A stretch of DNA of 29,571 nucleotides from JAYODZ01 sp965660195 (lineage in GTDB: Bacteria > Pseudomonadota > Alphaproteobacteria > RS24). Positions 1 through 8,099 of the stretch are shown piece after piece. A program made the translations under genes and the position numbers. The stretch is taken from contig CBFHZM010000019.1 in the NCBI GenBank assembly GCA_965660195.1, positions 1-29,571 of the forward strand, written 5' to 3'. Position 1 is the first letter of the stretch, and the number at the start of each line of letters is the position of its first letter. The notes under the pieces were generated by a model that was not told the DNA's origin, searched no databases, and worked only from the letters and a program-made list of their open reading frames with translations.

Positions 1-437
1 CCCGTTCTGTGGCCCGCTCGTGCCAAGGCCAGCGCCAAATTCACAGCGACTGTGGACTTGCCGACCCCACCTTTACCACTGGCAACGGCAATGACTTTTT
101 TTATACGGTCAAAGGCGGCAATTTTCTCATCTTGCGGGGGTGTTTTATCGGTCTGTTTTTGCGGTGTCGGCGCTGCCGCGGCGGGCGCGCTATGGCTGGT
201 TAAAATCGCAGTTACCGATAAAACGCCTTTAATTTCGCGGATTGTCTTTTCTGCTTGTTGCCGCGCCGCCTCCATGGTCTCAGCCTCGTCCGGGCTGATT
301 TCGATCGAAAAGCCAATATTGCCTTGGCGAATAACGATGCCTTGGATGCGGTTATTGTCGACTAAATTGCCACCGTTTATTGGATCAGAGACCAGGCGCA
401 ACGCTTCGCGAATGTTATTTTCGGTAATCTCGGCCAT
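1..437 (-). CDS. mrp: Mrp/ApbC-family iron-sulfur cluster carrier ATPase (5' part; runs off the window)
   Basis: The minus-strand reading from ATG at 437 gives 145 complete codons before the window edge. Residues 1 to about 85 read as the MIP18/DUF59-type N-terminal domain found in bacterial Mrp proteins (MAEITENNIREAL, then SIEISPDEAE). A low-complexity Ala/Pro/Gln linker follows. The deviant Walker A motif GKGGVGKS lies at residues 121-128, with the P-loop lysine at 127. Family knowledge: Mrp/NBP35 proteins are cytosolic P-loop ATPases that bind and transfer [4Fe-4S] clusters. The C-terminal half, including the CxxC cluster ligands, is outside the window, so intactness cannot be judged. The gene is divergent from hflK across a 280-base intergenic region. 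Confidence 0.93.
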   Translation of the reverse strand, partial: MAEITENNIREALRLVSDPINGGNLVDNNRIQGIVIRQGNIGFSIEISPDEAETMEAARQQAEKTIREIKGVLSVTAILTSHSAPAAAAPTPQKQTDKTPPQDEKIAAFDRIKKVIAVASGKGGVGKSTVAVNLALALARAGHRT

Positions 438-504
438 TAGACCCGCATGCCTTTCGAAAAATGTCGCAAACGCCTTGAAAACGGCGCTTGCCTCACCCAC
501 ATCT

Positions 505-532
505 TATATAAGCGGTGTCACGCAATTCGCAA
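505..532 (-). promoter_or_regulatory. candidate sigma70-type promoter for mrp
   Basis: On the minus strand a TTGCGA hexamer (532-527) is followed after 16 bases by TATATA (510-505), about 70 bases upstream of the mrp ATG. The hexamers and spacing fit a housekeeping promoter. There is no independent support, and alpha-proteobacterial promoters are often degenerate. Confidence 0.4.
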
Positions 533-717
533 GGGCCAGTCGATTTTCTGGGAAACCATGGATCGGTCGGGCATACTTTTGGGGATGTCACGTCGTTGTG
601 AACACGGCAGCAAAAAAGAGTTTTCGTCTATGGACATTTTAGGTTAGGGATGATGTCTATACTTCAACCGGTCCTGTTAGCAGGTGCCAACGGATAATAG
701 TTTCGCGGGAGTGATAC

Positions 718-1800
718 ATGCCTTGGGAAAACAATAATCAAAATGGACCTTGGGGCGGCGGGCCCCGCCGACCATCGGGGCCTAACGAGCCTAATATTGA
801 TGAAGTCATTCGAAAAGCGCAGGAGCGCTTAAAAGGGGCTATGCCAGGCGGTTTCGGCGGCTCCTATGGCATTCTTCTTATTGTCGCTATTTTCCTCGTC
901 ATCTGGGGTTTGAGCGGATTTTACCGTGTGCAGGCCGATGAACAGGGGGTCGTGTTACGCTTCGGCCGCTTTGTTGCGCAGACCTCGCCGGGTTTGAATT
1001 ATCATTTGCCTTGGCCGATTGAGGCGGCTTACACGCCAAAAGTTACGACCGTGAACCGTGCTGATATTGGTATGCGTGGGGGCGAAGATCGGCGTGGCTC
1101 CGCCGGCGTGACCCGCGATGTGCCCGAAGAGAGCTTGATGCTGACGGGTGACGAGAATATTGTCGATGTCGATTTCTCGGTGTTTTGGGTGATCACCGAT
1201 GCCGCCGATTTTCTTTTCAATATTCAGGACCCACAAGGGACGGTGAAAGCCGTTGCCGAGAGCACCATGCGTGAAATTATCGGGCAGAATAAAATTCAAC
1301 CAATTTTGACCGAACAACGGCAGAAAAACGAAGAAATGGTCAAGGATTTGATGCAAGCGACTTTGGATAGCTATGGCGCTGGTATCGGGATTACGCAGGT
1401 CAAGATGCAGAAAGTTGACCCGCCCGCCGCAGTTATTGATGCCTTCCGCGATGTTCAGGCGGCGCGGGCCGACCAAGAGCGTGCCCGTAACGAAGCTAAC
1501 AGTTATGCCAATCGCGTCGTTCCGGAAGCCCAAGGTGAGGCATTCCGTATTCGGCGTGAAGCTGAGGCCTATCGAGCACAAACCGTTGCGGAAGCTGATG
1601 GTGAAGCATCGCGCTTTAGCGCTGTTTTGGGCGAATATAAAAATGCCGAGGGTGTGACGCGGCAACGTATGTTCCTTGAGACCATTGAACGCGTGCTCGG
1701 GAATTCGAGCACCGTCGTGATCGACCAAAAAGGAGGTACTGGCGTTGTTCCCTACCTGCCGTTAGATCAAATTAATAAAAAAGCGGAAGGATCGAAATAA
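718..1800 (+). CDS. hflK: HflK, membrane SPFH-domain partner of the FtsH protease
   Basis: This 360-aa protein has a Gly/Pro/Asn-rich N-terminus, one membrane segment at about residues 49-69 (ILLIVAIFLVIWGL), then an SPFH/Band 7 domain beginning near VQADEQGVVLRFGRF and a charged Ala/Glu-rich helical part at about 245-310. The length and order are typical of HflK. Family knowledge: HflK and HflC form a large inner-membrane complex that encloses FtsH and limits its access to membrane substrates. A GGGAG ribosome site precedes the ATG. The stop codon overlaps the hflC start (TAATG), so the two products are expected to be translationally coupled. The Gly-rich N-terminal tail is common in alphaproteobacterial HflK. 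Confidence 0.96.
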   Translation: MPWENNNQNGPWGGGPRRPSGPNEPNIDEVIRKAQERLKGAMPGGFGGSYGILLIVAIFLVIWGLSGFYRVQADEQGVVLRFGRFVAQTSPGLNYHLPWPIEAAYTPKVTTVNRADIGMRGGEDRRGSAGVTRDVPEESLMLTGDENIVDVDFSVFWVITDAADFLFNIQDPQGTVKAVAESTMREIIGQNKIQPILTEQRQKNEEMVKDLMQATLDSYGAGIGITQVKMQKVDPPAAVIDAFRDVQAARADQERARNEANSYANRVVPEAQGEAFRIRREAEAYRAQTVAEADGEASRFSAVLGEYKNAEGVTRQRMFLETIERVLGNSSTVVIDQKGGTGVVPYLPLDQINKKAEGSK

Positions 1801-2813
1801 TGGGTAAGGTATCGGGAGTCATTGGACTCATTATTGTCGCCATTATCGGGGTCGTTGCTAGTGCCTCGCTTTTCACCGTGAACCAAACGCAACAGGCTTT
1901 GGTCTTGCAATTTGGTGATCCGCGAGCCGTTGTAACAGAGCCAGGATTGCACGCCAAAGTTCCTTTCGTGCAGAATGTTATTTTTCTTGATAAGCGGATT
2001 TTGGCGCTCGATAGCCCAGCCGAAGAATTGATTGCGGCCGACCAAAAGCGCCTCGTGGTGGATGCCTTTACGCGTTACCGTATTATTGATCCGCTAAAGT
2101 TCTTCACCTCATTACAGAACGAAGCGCGCGCAGAATCGCGTTTGGCAGCAGTTGTGTCGTCGTCGATGCGCTCGGTGCTGGGTGCTGAGGAGTTCCAAGC
2201 CGTTGTCCGCGACAAGCGGGATGAGCTGATGAAGCGTATCCGTGACTCTGTGAACCAACAATCGTTCGATTTTGGTATCGAAATCGTTGATGTACGTATT
2301 CGTCGTGCCGATTTGCCTGAAGCCAACTCGCAAGCAATTTATCGTCGGATGCAGACTGAACGTGAACAAGAAGCGGCCGAATTTAGGGCCCGCGGTCAAG
2401 AGGTTTCACGCTCGATCCGCGCTGAGGCGGATAAGCGTGTTACAGTTCTGTTGGCTGAGGCGACACGCGATGCAGAGGTTATTCGCGGTCAGGGCGATGC
2501 CTGTCGGAACCGCGTTTTTGCGACCGTATATGGCGAAGATCCAGATTTCTTTGCGTTTTATCGCTCAATGAAGGCCTATGAAAAGGCCCTTGAGGACAAT
2601 CAAACCACGTTGGTCTTATCGCCCGATAGTGCGTTTTTTCAGTTCCTGAAAGATCCAAATAGTAATCTCTCGGTGCGCAAAGGCTCTGGCACGGCGGGTA
2701 AGCCAAATGCAAAGCTGGCCAAGAGTTTACGAGAAGGCAAGAGTTTAAGCCAATCGATTTGTCCTGAGGTTGCTGAACGCGAACAAGCTGAAACTGTGAT
2801 TAAGGGCGAGTAA
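1800..2813 (+). CDS. hflC: HflC, membrane SPFH-domain partner of HflK
   Basis: This 337-aa protein has an N-terminal membrane anchor at about residues 4-25 (VIGLIIVAIIGVVASAS), then an SPFH domain (FTVNQTQQALVLQFGDPR onward) and a helical Glu/Arg-rich segment at about 180-235. These match HflC. The start ATG shares its A with the hflK stop codon, and GGAAGGA at the end of hflK supplies the ribosome site. The C-terminal tail after about residue 290 is Lys/Ser-rich and reads as variable. The small DUF2065 gene often found between hflC and the Do protease in related bacteria is not present here: only 118 bases separate hflC from the protease gene. Confidence 0.96.
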   Translation: MGKVSGVIGLIIVAIIGVVASASLFTVNQTQQALVLQFGDPRAVVTEPGLHAKVPFVQNVIFLDKRILALDSPAEELIAADQKRLVVDAFTRYRIIDPLKFFTSLQNEARAESRLAAVVSSSMRSVLGAEEFQAVVRDKRDELMKRIRDSVNQQSFDFGIEIVDVRIRRADLPEANSQAIYRRMQTEREQEAAEFRARGQEVSRSIRAEADKRVTVLLAEATRDAEVIRGQGDACRNRVFATVYGEDPDFFAFYRSMKAYEKALEDNQTTLVLSPDSAFFQFLKDPNSNLSVRKGSGTAGKPNAKLAKSLREGKSLSQSICPEVAEREQAETVIKGE

Positions 2814-2931
2814 GCCTTTTTTTGGCCTATTTTCATTGCCACATAAGTTTGCCACGTAGGTGACATCTTAGAGTCAAAAGAACGCGCCTATGCGTGAGCG
2901 ATAGGATTAATAGGTAAAAGGAACCTGCAAA

Positions 2932-4353
2932 ATGCAACATGTTGTAAAGACCCTCTTCGTTGCGATGATGTTCTCTCTCTCCTCTATATCGCTGCTGCAA
3001 GCGCGTGGAGCGCCCGAGAGTTTTGCTGATTTGGCGGAGCGTTTAATGCCGGCGGTGGTCAATATTTCGACCACCCAGACAGTTTCGCAGGAGCAGGCGC
3101 AAAATAACGTGCCGCCACCTTTTCAAGATTTCTTTGAAGATTTTCTTAAGCGCTTCCCACAGCAAGAAGGCCAACGTCCCCGCAAAGTCTCATCGCTAGG
3201 GTCGGGCTTCGTTATTGACCCGGGTGGCATAATCGTTACCAACAATCATGTGATCGAAGGGGCTGACGAAATCGTTGTTAATTTTGCCGATGGTGAAAAA
3301 TATGATGCCAAGCTTGTTGGTCGCGATCCCAAAACCGATCTGGCAGTTTTGAAGATCGAGGCCAAGAAAAAATTTCCTTTCGTAAAACTGGGGGACTCGC
3401 AAGCAGCTCGGGTTGGTGACTGGGTAATCGCGATTGGCAATCCGTTTGGCCTTGGCGGCTCGCTCTCCGCCGGTGTCATCTCGGCCATTAAGCGTGACAT
3501 TCGCTCCGGCCCATATGACGATTTTATTCAAACCGATGCCGCGATTAACCGCGGCAACTCGGGCGGCCCGCTGTTCAACATGGATGGCGATGTCATCGGT
3601 GTAAACTCGTCGATTATTTCTCCGTCGGGCGGTTCGGTTGGGATTGGCTTTGCGATCCCGTCGGACTTGGTACAATCCGTTGTTGACCAGCTCATTGCGT
3701 TTGGTGAAACGCGTCGCGGCTGGCTTGGCGTCCGCATTCAACCCGTGACGGATGAGTTGGCGGAAACCTTAGGGCTTGATAAAGCCAAAGGCGCTCTCGT
3801 TTCAGAGGTTATGCCCGACGGTCCAGCTAGCAAAGGTGGCGTTAAGGTGGGTGACGTGATTGTCGAATTTGATGGCAAGGCGGTTGATACGGCACGAGAC
3901 TTGTCGCGCATCGTTGCCGATACAGATGTCGAGAAAAAAGTCTCCGTCTCGGTTGTGCGTGAGGGCAAAAAGAAAAAGTTAAGTATTGTTACTGGCCGTT
4001 TGGAAGCTTTTGATAAAGCTAATACGGAAACGCCTGAAACGCCGCAGTCGGCTGACAAGACCAAGGTCGCTGGCTTGGAACTAGCCGATTTAGACGCGCA
4101 GACGCGTGAAAAACTCGGCCTCGATAAAGCTGTTGTCGGAGCCTTCGTTGCCGGCGTCGATCTCGACTCGCGGGCCTATGAAAGTGGCATACGTCGCGGC
4201 GATGTGATTACGGAAATCGCCCGCGTGGCTGTGACATCGGCTGCAACGGCTCGGGCAGCTATCGAAGCGGCCAAGTCGGCTGGTGAAAAGTCGGTGCTGA
4301 TTTATGTCCGCAATGGCGAAGGTATTCGCTTTGTGGCCTTGAAGCTCGACTGA
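2932..4353 (+). CDS. degP: Do-type periplasmic serine endoprotease (DegP/DegQ/MucD-like, HtrA family)
   Basis: This 473-aa protein starts with a signal peptide (hydrophobic residues 5-22, likely cleaved after the LLQARG region). A trypsin-like domain follows with the full catalytic triad visible: His106 in TNNHVIEG, Asp136 in KTDLAVLK and Ser210 in RGNSGGPL. Two PDZ domains follow, at about residues 263-355 (GWLGVRIQPV) and 378-470 (VAGLELADLD). Role from the family: ATP-independent degradation and chaperoning of misfolded envelope proteins. It lies downstream of hflKC, so the block concerns membrane and envelope protein quality control. Whether it is DegP- or DegQ-like cannot be decided here. 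It ends only 5 bases before the convergent serB stop codon, leaving no room for a terminator between them. Confidence 0.94.
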   Translation: MQHVVKTLFVAMMFSLSSISLLQARGAPESFADLAERLMPAVVNISTTQTVSQEQAQNNVPPPFQDFFEDFLKRFPQQEGQRPRKVSSLGSGFVIDPGGIIVTNNHVIEGADEIVVNFADGEKYDAKLVGRDPKTDLAVLKIEAKKKFPFVKLGDSQAARVGDWVIAIGNPFGLGGSLSAGVISAIKRDIRSGPYDDFIQTDAAINRGNSGGPLFNMDGDVIGVNSSIISPSGGSVGIGFAIPSDLVQSVVDQLIAFGETRRGWLGVRIQPVTDELAETLGLDKAKGALVSEVMPDGPASKGGVKVGDVIVEFDGKAVDTARDLSRIVADTDVEKKVSVSVVREGKKKKLSIVTGRLEAFDKANTETPETPQSADKTKVAGLELADLDAQTREKLGLDKAVVGAFVAGVDLDSRAYESGIRRGDVITEIARVAVTSAATARAAIEAAKSAGEKSVLIYVRNGEGIRFVALKLD

Positions 4354-4358
4354 TATTA

Positions 4359-5240
4359 TTACGAACGAAAATCTGCTTTGCGATAGCCCTGCAGGTAGAG
4401 AAGTGCTGTTAAGTCGCCATGATCAATTCTGATCTTGGCGGCTTCGGCGACTTTCGGTTTGGCGCGGAAGGCAACGCCATAGCCCGCGATTGCTAGCATA
4501 GCGAGATCATTTGACCCATCGCCGACAGCGATCGCATCGGCTTGATTGATTTTAAGGTCGATGCACAAGCGCGACAATATTTCGGCTTTCGCGTTGCGCC
4601 CCAGGATGGGTTCGACAACATGACCAGAGAGCTTGTCGCCATCAAACTCGAGCTCATTACTTTGGTAAAAATCAAAGCCAAGGCGGTCGGCAATCTTTTC
4701 TGCGTAAAAACCAAAGCCGCCTGAGACGAGGGCACAATAACAATCATGATGGCGCAGGGTGGCGAGTAAGGTTTTAGCCCCCGGCATCAAGGTGACGCGC
4801 TCCGTATAGATTTTCTCAAGACTATCGCGTCCAAGACCCGTTAAAAGTTTGACCCGCTCGCGTAAGGCGGGCTCGAAATCCAGCTCGCCACGCATTGCGC
4901 GGGTTGTGATGTCGGCAACATGCGGGCCAATGCCAATTTCATCAGCAAGCTCATCGAGGCATTCCTGTTCGATAATGGTAGATTCCATATCAGCAACGAG
5001 AAGGCGTTTGCGGGCGGGTGCGTCGTTGCGGCAAATAATATCGATCGGTGTATCGCTGTAACGAGCGCGGACGGAGGCGAGGAGCTCATCGTCAAAGGCG
5101 CCGGCGATGGTAGCGGCTTCTTGCGGCGCCAAGATCGTCCAGTCCGCGGATAAGCCTAATACACCAGCAATATCCGCCAAGAGATTATCATCAAGGCATG
5201 GTTTAGTAGGCGCGCTAATCAGTGTAAGATGGCGTGTCAT
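4359..5240 (-). CDS. serB: phosphoserine phosphatase (HAD family)
   Basis: This 293-aa protein catalyses the last step of serine synthesis, phosphoserine to serine. The N-terminal about 75 residues form the regulatory-type extension of bacterial SerB. The HAD core starts with motif I at 84-88, reading D-M-E-S-T with nucleophile Asp84. Motif II is SGGFGFY, the motif III lysine is in RNAKAEIL, and motif IV is GDGSNDLAML. The second acidic residue of motif I, normally Asp (DxD), is Glu86 here. The start ATG (5238-5240) overlaps the divergent miaA ATG by two bases. This start is preferred because the N-terminus (MTRHLTLISAP) fits the family and no later Met precedes motif I. Confidence 0.95.
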   Translation of the reverse strand: MTRHLTLISAPTKPCLDDNLLADIAGVLGLSADWTILAPQEAATIAGAFDDELLASVRARYSDTPIDIICRNDAPARKRLLVADMESTIIEQECLDELADEIGIGPHVADITTRAMRGELDFEPALRERVKLLTGLGRDSLEKIYTERVTLMPGAKTLLATLRHHDCYCALVSGGFGFYAEKIADRLGFDFYQSNELEFDGDKLSGHVVEPILGRNAKAEILSRLCIDLKINQADAIAVGDGSNDLAMLAIAGYGVAFRAKPKVAEAAKIRIDHGDLTALLYLQGYRKADFRS

Positions 5241-6177
5241 GACGATATCCCAAAGTGGTCACTTTCTAGTCCTTATCGCAGGCCCAACGGCAAGTGGCAA
5301 GACGAAGCTCGCCTTGCAATTAGCGGCGCGGTTTAATGCTGGGATTATCAATGCCGACTCCATGCAAGTGTATCGAGGTTTGCCGATTTTGACGGCCCAG
5401 CCATCGGCAGAGGAGCAGGGCGATATTCCCCATTACTTATTTGATTATGTTGAGCTTGGAGACACTTATAGTGTCGGACGCTGGAAAAGCGACGTCAAAG
5501 AGGCGATAGCGACACTGGCGGGACAAAATCGGCCAGCAATTATTGCGGGTGGAACGGGGTTGTATTTCAAGGCGTTGATCGAGGGTTTGGTCGATATTCC
5601 AGATATTGATCCTGAAATTCGTGGGCAAATCAGGGAAGATATGGAAACAAAGGGCGTCGCAGCCATGCACCGACAGCTCCGCGTCTGTGACCCAGAGCTT
5701 TCTGCGCGCTTACCGCAAGGGGATCGGCAGCGAATTGCGCGCGGTCTTGAGGTTTATGCGATGACGGGCCGGCCCTTGTCGGACTGGCAGCGCGAGCCAA
5801 CGACACCAGTTCTAACCGAGGCGGCGCGGCAGATTTGCTTGATGCCTGACCGGCAATGGCTTTATGCACGATGCGATCAGCGCTTCGATGCCATGATTGA
5901 GGCAGGCGCTATGGCCGAGGTTGAACAGGTTGCGAAAGCCGGACCGCTGGTTGGATCCGCGAGTAAAGTTCTCGGGCTGGAGGAGCTTTTAGCGGTGTAT
6001 GATGGACGCATAGAGATGCAAGATGCTGTTTCGCAAGCAAAAATGATGACACGGCGCTATGCGAAGCGACAAATGACCTGGTTTAGGAATCAGATGATGT
6101 CGTGGAATATGTATTCTGAGCAAGAATATTACAATAATTTCGATAAAATCGATCATTTTATTTCAAAAAATGGTTGA
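5239..6177 (+). CDS. miaA: tRNA dimethylallyltransferase
   Basis: This 312-aa protein transfers a dimethylallyl group to N6 of A37 in tRNAs that read UNN codons. The P-loop GPTASGKT is at residues 15-22, followed by NADSMQVYRGL and the late conserved TRRYAKRQMTWFRN. An in-frame upstream extension to 5107 exists, but it lies wholly inside serB on the other strand. The ATG at 5239 places the P-loop at the usual distance from the N-terminus and is chosen here. No clear ribosome site precedes it. The last 25 codons or so are notably AT-rich and encode a variable tail (NMYSEQEYYNNF). The stop codon lies within a possible promoter for ilvB. Confidence 0.95.
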   Translation: MTISQSGHFLVLIAGPTASGKTKLALQLAARFNAGIINADSMQVYRGLPILTAQPSAEEQGDIPHYLFDYVELGDTYSVGRWKSDVKEAIATLAGQNRPAIIAGGTGLYFKALIEGLVDIPDIDPEIRGQIREDMETKGVAAMHRQLRVCDPELSARLPQGDRQRIARGLEVYAMTGRPLSDWQREPTTPVLTEAARQICLMPDRQWLYARCDQRFDAMIEAGAMAEVEQVAKAGPLVGSASKVLGLEELLAVYDGRIEMQDAVSQAKMMTRRYAKRQMTWFRNQMMSWNMYSEQEYYNNFDKIDHFISKNG

Positions 6178-6201
6178 CCTGATGTGATTGGGTGATATTG
6201 T
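6174..6201 (+). promoter_or_regulatory. possible promoter for the ilvBHC operon
   Basis: TTGACC at 6174-6179, overlapping the miaA stop codon, is followed after 16 bases by TATTGT at 6196-6201. This would place the transcript start about 80 bases before the ilvB ATG. The -35 match is good and the -10 match is moderate. I found no leucine-, valine- or isoleucine-rich leader peptide in the 112-base miaA-ilvB gap. Confidence 0.35.
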
Positions 6202-6289
6202 GCGGCTCTTCGCGCGCGACGTTACGCGATTAAAGCTATGCGGTCATGATCTTGGTCAGGGATCACGAACAAACAGAAGGATTGGATTA

Positions 6290-8044
6290 ATGTCTGAGTT
6301 AATGACAGGTGCTGAGATTGTTCTAAAGGCTCTCAAAGAGCAGGGCGTGGAGCATATTTTTGGCTATCCTGGCGGCGCGGTGCTGCCGATTTATGATGCT
6401 CTGTTTCAGCAAGAGGCAATCCAACATATTTTGGTGCGCCACGAGCAAGGGGCAACGCATGCCGCTGAGGGTTATGCCCGCTCGACGGGTAAGCCGGGTG
6501 TTGTTCTGGTAACCTCTGGGCCAGGGGCGACCAATGCGGTAACGGGTTTAACCGATGCGCTGATGGACTCGATCCCGATGGTTTGTATTACAGGACAAGT
6601 TCCAACCCATCTGATTGGCAACGATGCGTTCCAAGAAGCTGATACGGTGGGCATTACGCGCCCCTGTACCAAGCATAATTACTTGGTGCAGTCGGTTGAA
6701 GATTTGCCGCGGATTATGCATGAGGCTTTTCATGTTGCGACCTCGGGCCGCCCTGGTCCAGTGGTTATCGATTTGCCGAAGGATATTCAATTTGCCAAAG
6801 GTGCTTATTTGGCGAAAGCGGCCGTTCGGCATAAGACCTACCATCCGCAGGTCAAAGGCGATATGGCGGCGATCACCGCTGCCGTTGATTTGATCGCGTC
6901 GGCGAAAAAGCCGGTTTTTTATTCGGGTGGTGGGATTATTAATTCAGGCCCGCAGGCGAGCCAATTATTGCGCGAGTTTGTTCGGCTGACAGGGTTTCCG
7001 ATCACTTCGACCTTGATGGGTTTGGGGGCTTATCCGGCCAGCGATCGCCAATGGTTGGGCATGCTCGGCATGCACGGAACCTATGAAGCGAATATGGCGA
7101 TGCATGATTGCGACGTTATGATCAATATCGGTGCGCGCTTTGATGATCGGATCACGGGCCGTGTTGATGCCTTCTCGCCGAATTCGAAGAAAATCCACAT
7201 TGATATTGATCCTTCGTCGATCAACAAAACCATTATGGTTGATGTCGGTATTATCGGCGATTGCGCGCATGTGCTTGAAGACATGATCCGTGTCTATAAA
7301 TCGCGTGCCGTTCAGCCCGATAAGCCAGCTCTCGAGAAATGGTGGCAGCAAATTGAAGGTTGGCGCGGAGTTAATTGCCTCGCTTATGAGCAAGAAAAAG
7401 AGGTGATTAAGCCGCAATATGCTGTCGAGCGCCTTTATGAACTCACCAAGACGCGCAATAGCTTTATCACGACGGAAGTGGGCCAGCATCAAATGTGGGC
7501 TGCGCAGTTCTATCATTTTGAACAGCCGAACCGCTGGATGACGTCTGGAGGTTTGGGTACGATGGGATATGGTATTCCGGCGGCTGTTGGGGTTCAGGTC
7601 GCGCATCCCGATGCTCTGGTCATTGATATTGCTGGTGAGGCGTCGGCTTTAATGACGATGCAGGAATTGTCGACAGCGGTCCAGTACCGCCTTCCGATTA
7701 AGATTTTCATTCTCAATAATGAATATATGGGGATGGTGCGGCAGTGGCAGGAGCTTTTGCATGGTGGGCGCTATTCGCAATCCTATTCGGAAGCTTTGCC
7801 CGATTTTGTGAAATTGGCTGAGGCCTATGGCGCGGTCGGTATTCGGGCGCAAACCCCGGGAGAACTGGACAATGCGATCATGCAAATGATCGAAACGCCG
7901 GGCCCCGTTATTTTTGATTGCGTTGTTTCGAAGAACGAGAATTGTTATCCAATGATTCCGTCTGGCGCGGCCCATAATGAGATGATTTTGGGTAGCGATG
8001 CACCGCAAGTAAACGTCTCCGATGAAGGACGCGTTCTGGTCTAG
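6290..8044 (+). CDS. ilvB: acetolactate synthase (acetohydroxyacid synthase) large, catalytic subunit
   Basis: This 584-aa ThDP enzyme condenses pyruvate with pyruvate or 2-oxobutyrate, the first common step of valine/leucine and isoleucine synthesis. Three domains are present: N-terminal PYR domain with catalytic Glu52 in VRHEQGATHAAEG, the central FAD-binding-type domain, and the C-terminal PP domain with the ThDP/Mg site at 449-477 (GEAS ... ILNN). The motif reads G-E rather than the textbook G-D. The start at 6290 has AGAAGG about 10 bases upstream and gives the family N-terminus MSELMTGAEIVLKAL. A TTG extension at 6188 adds 34 unconserved residues and is rejected. It heads ilvB-ilvH-ilvC. 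Confidence 0.96.
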   Translation: MSELMTGAEIVLKALKEQGVEHIFGYPGGAVLPIYDALFQQEAIQHILVRHEQGATHAAEGYARSTGKPGVVLVTSGPGATNAVTGLTDALMDSIPMVCITGQVPTHLIGNDAFQEADTVGITRPCTKHNYLVQSVEDLPRIMHEAFHVATSGRPGPVVIDLPKDIQFAKGAYLAKAAVRHKTYHPQVKGDMAAITAAVDLIASAKKPVFYSGGGIINSGPQASQLLREFVRLTGFPITSTLMGLGAYPASDRQWLGMLGMHGTYEANMAMHDCDVMINIGARFDDRITGRVDAFSPNSKKIHIDIDPSSINKTIMVDVGIIGDCAHVLEDMIRVYKSRAVQPDKPALEKWWQQIEGWRGVNCLAYEQEKEVIKPQYAVERLYELTKTRNSFITTEVGQHQMWAAQFYHFEQPNRWMTSGGLGTMGYGIPAAVGVQVAHPDALVIDIAGEASALMTMQELSTAVQYRLPIKIFILNNEYMGMVRQWQELLHGGRYSQSYSEALPDFVKLAEAYGAVGIRAQTPGELDNAIMQMIETPGPVIFDCVVSKNENCYPMIPSGAAHNEMILGSDAPQVNVSDEGRVLV

Positions 8045-8099
8045 TATCGCAGGACGTTATTCGCTATAGAAGGTCATCCCACAATAGGGGAAGAGGACA

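Noticed and set aside
52..642. 196-codon plus-strand reading frame opposite mrp
   Set aside because: It is antisense to the clear Mrp N-terminal and P-loop coding sequence and has no recognisable domain or ribosome site.
4354..4358. Terminator between degP and serB
   Set aside because: Only five bases separate the convergent stop codons and I see no hairpin with a T-run at either 3' end.
5107..5238. 44-codon N-terminal extension of miaA
   Set aside because: It lies inside serB on the opposite strand and would push the P-loop from residue 15 to 59, unlike the family.
6143..6161. AT-only inverted repeat ATAAAAT/ATTTTAT at the miaA 3' end
   Set aside because: It is inside coding sequence, has no GC stem and is expected occasionally in AT-rich DNA.
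6188..6289. TTG-started extension of ilvB
   Set aside because: The 34 extra residues do not resemble IlvB; the ATG at 6290 has a good ribosome site and the conserved N-terminus.
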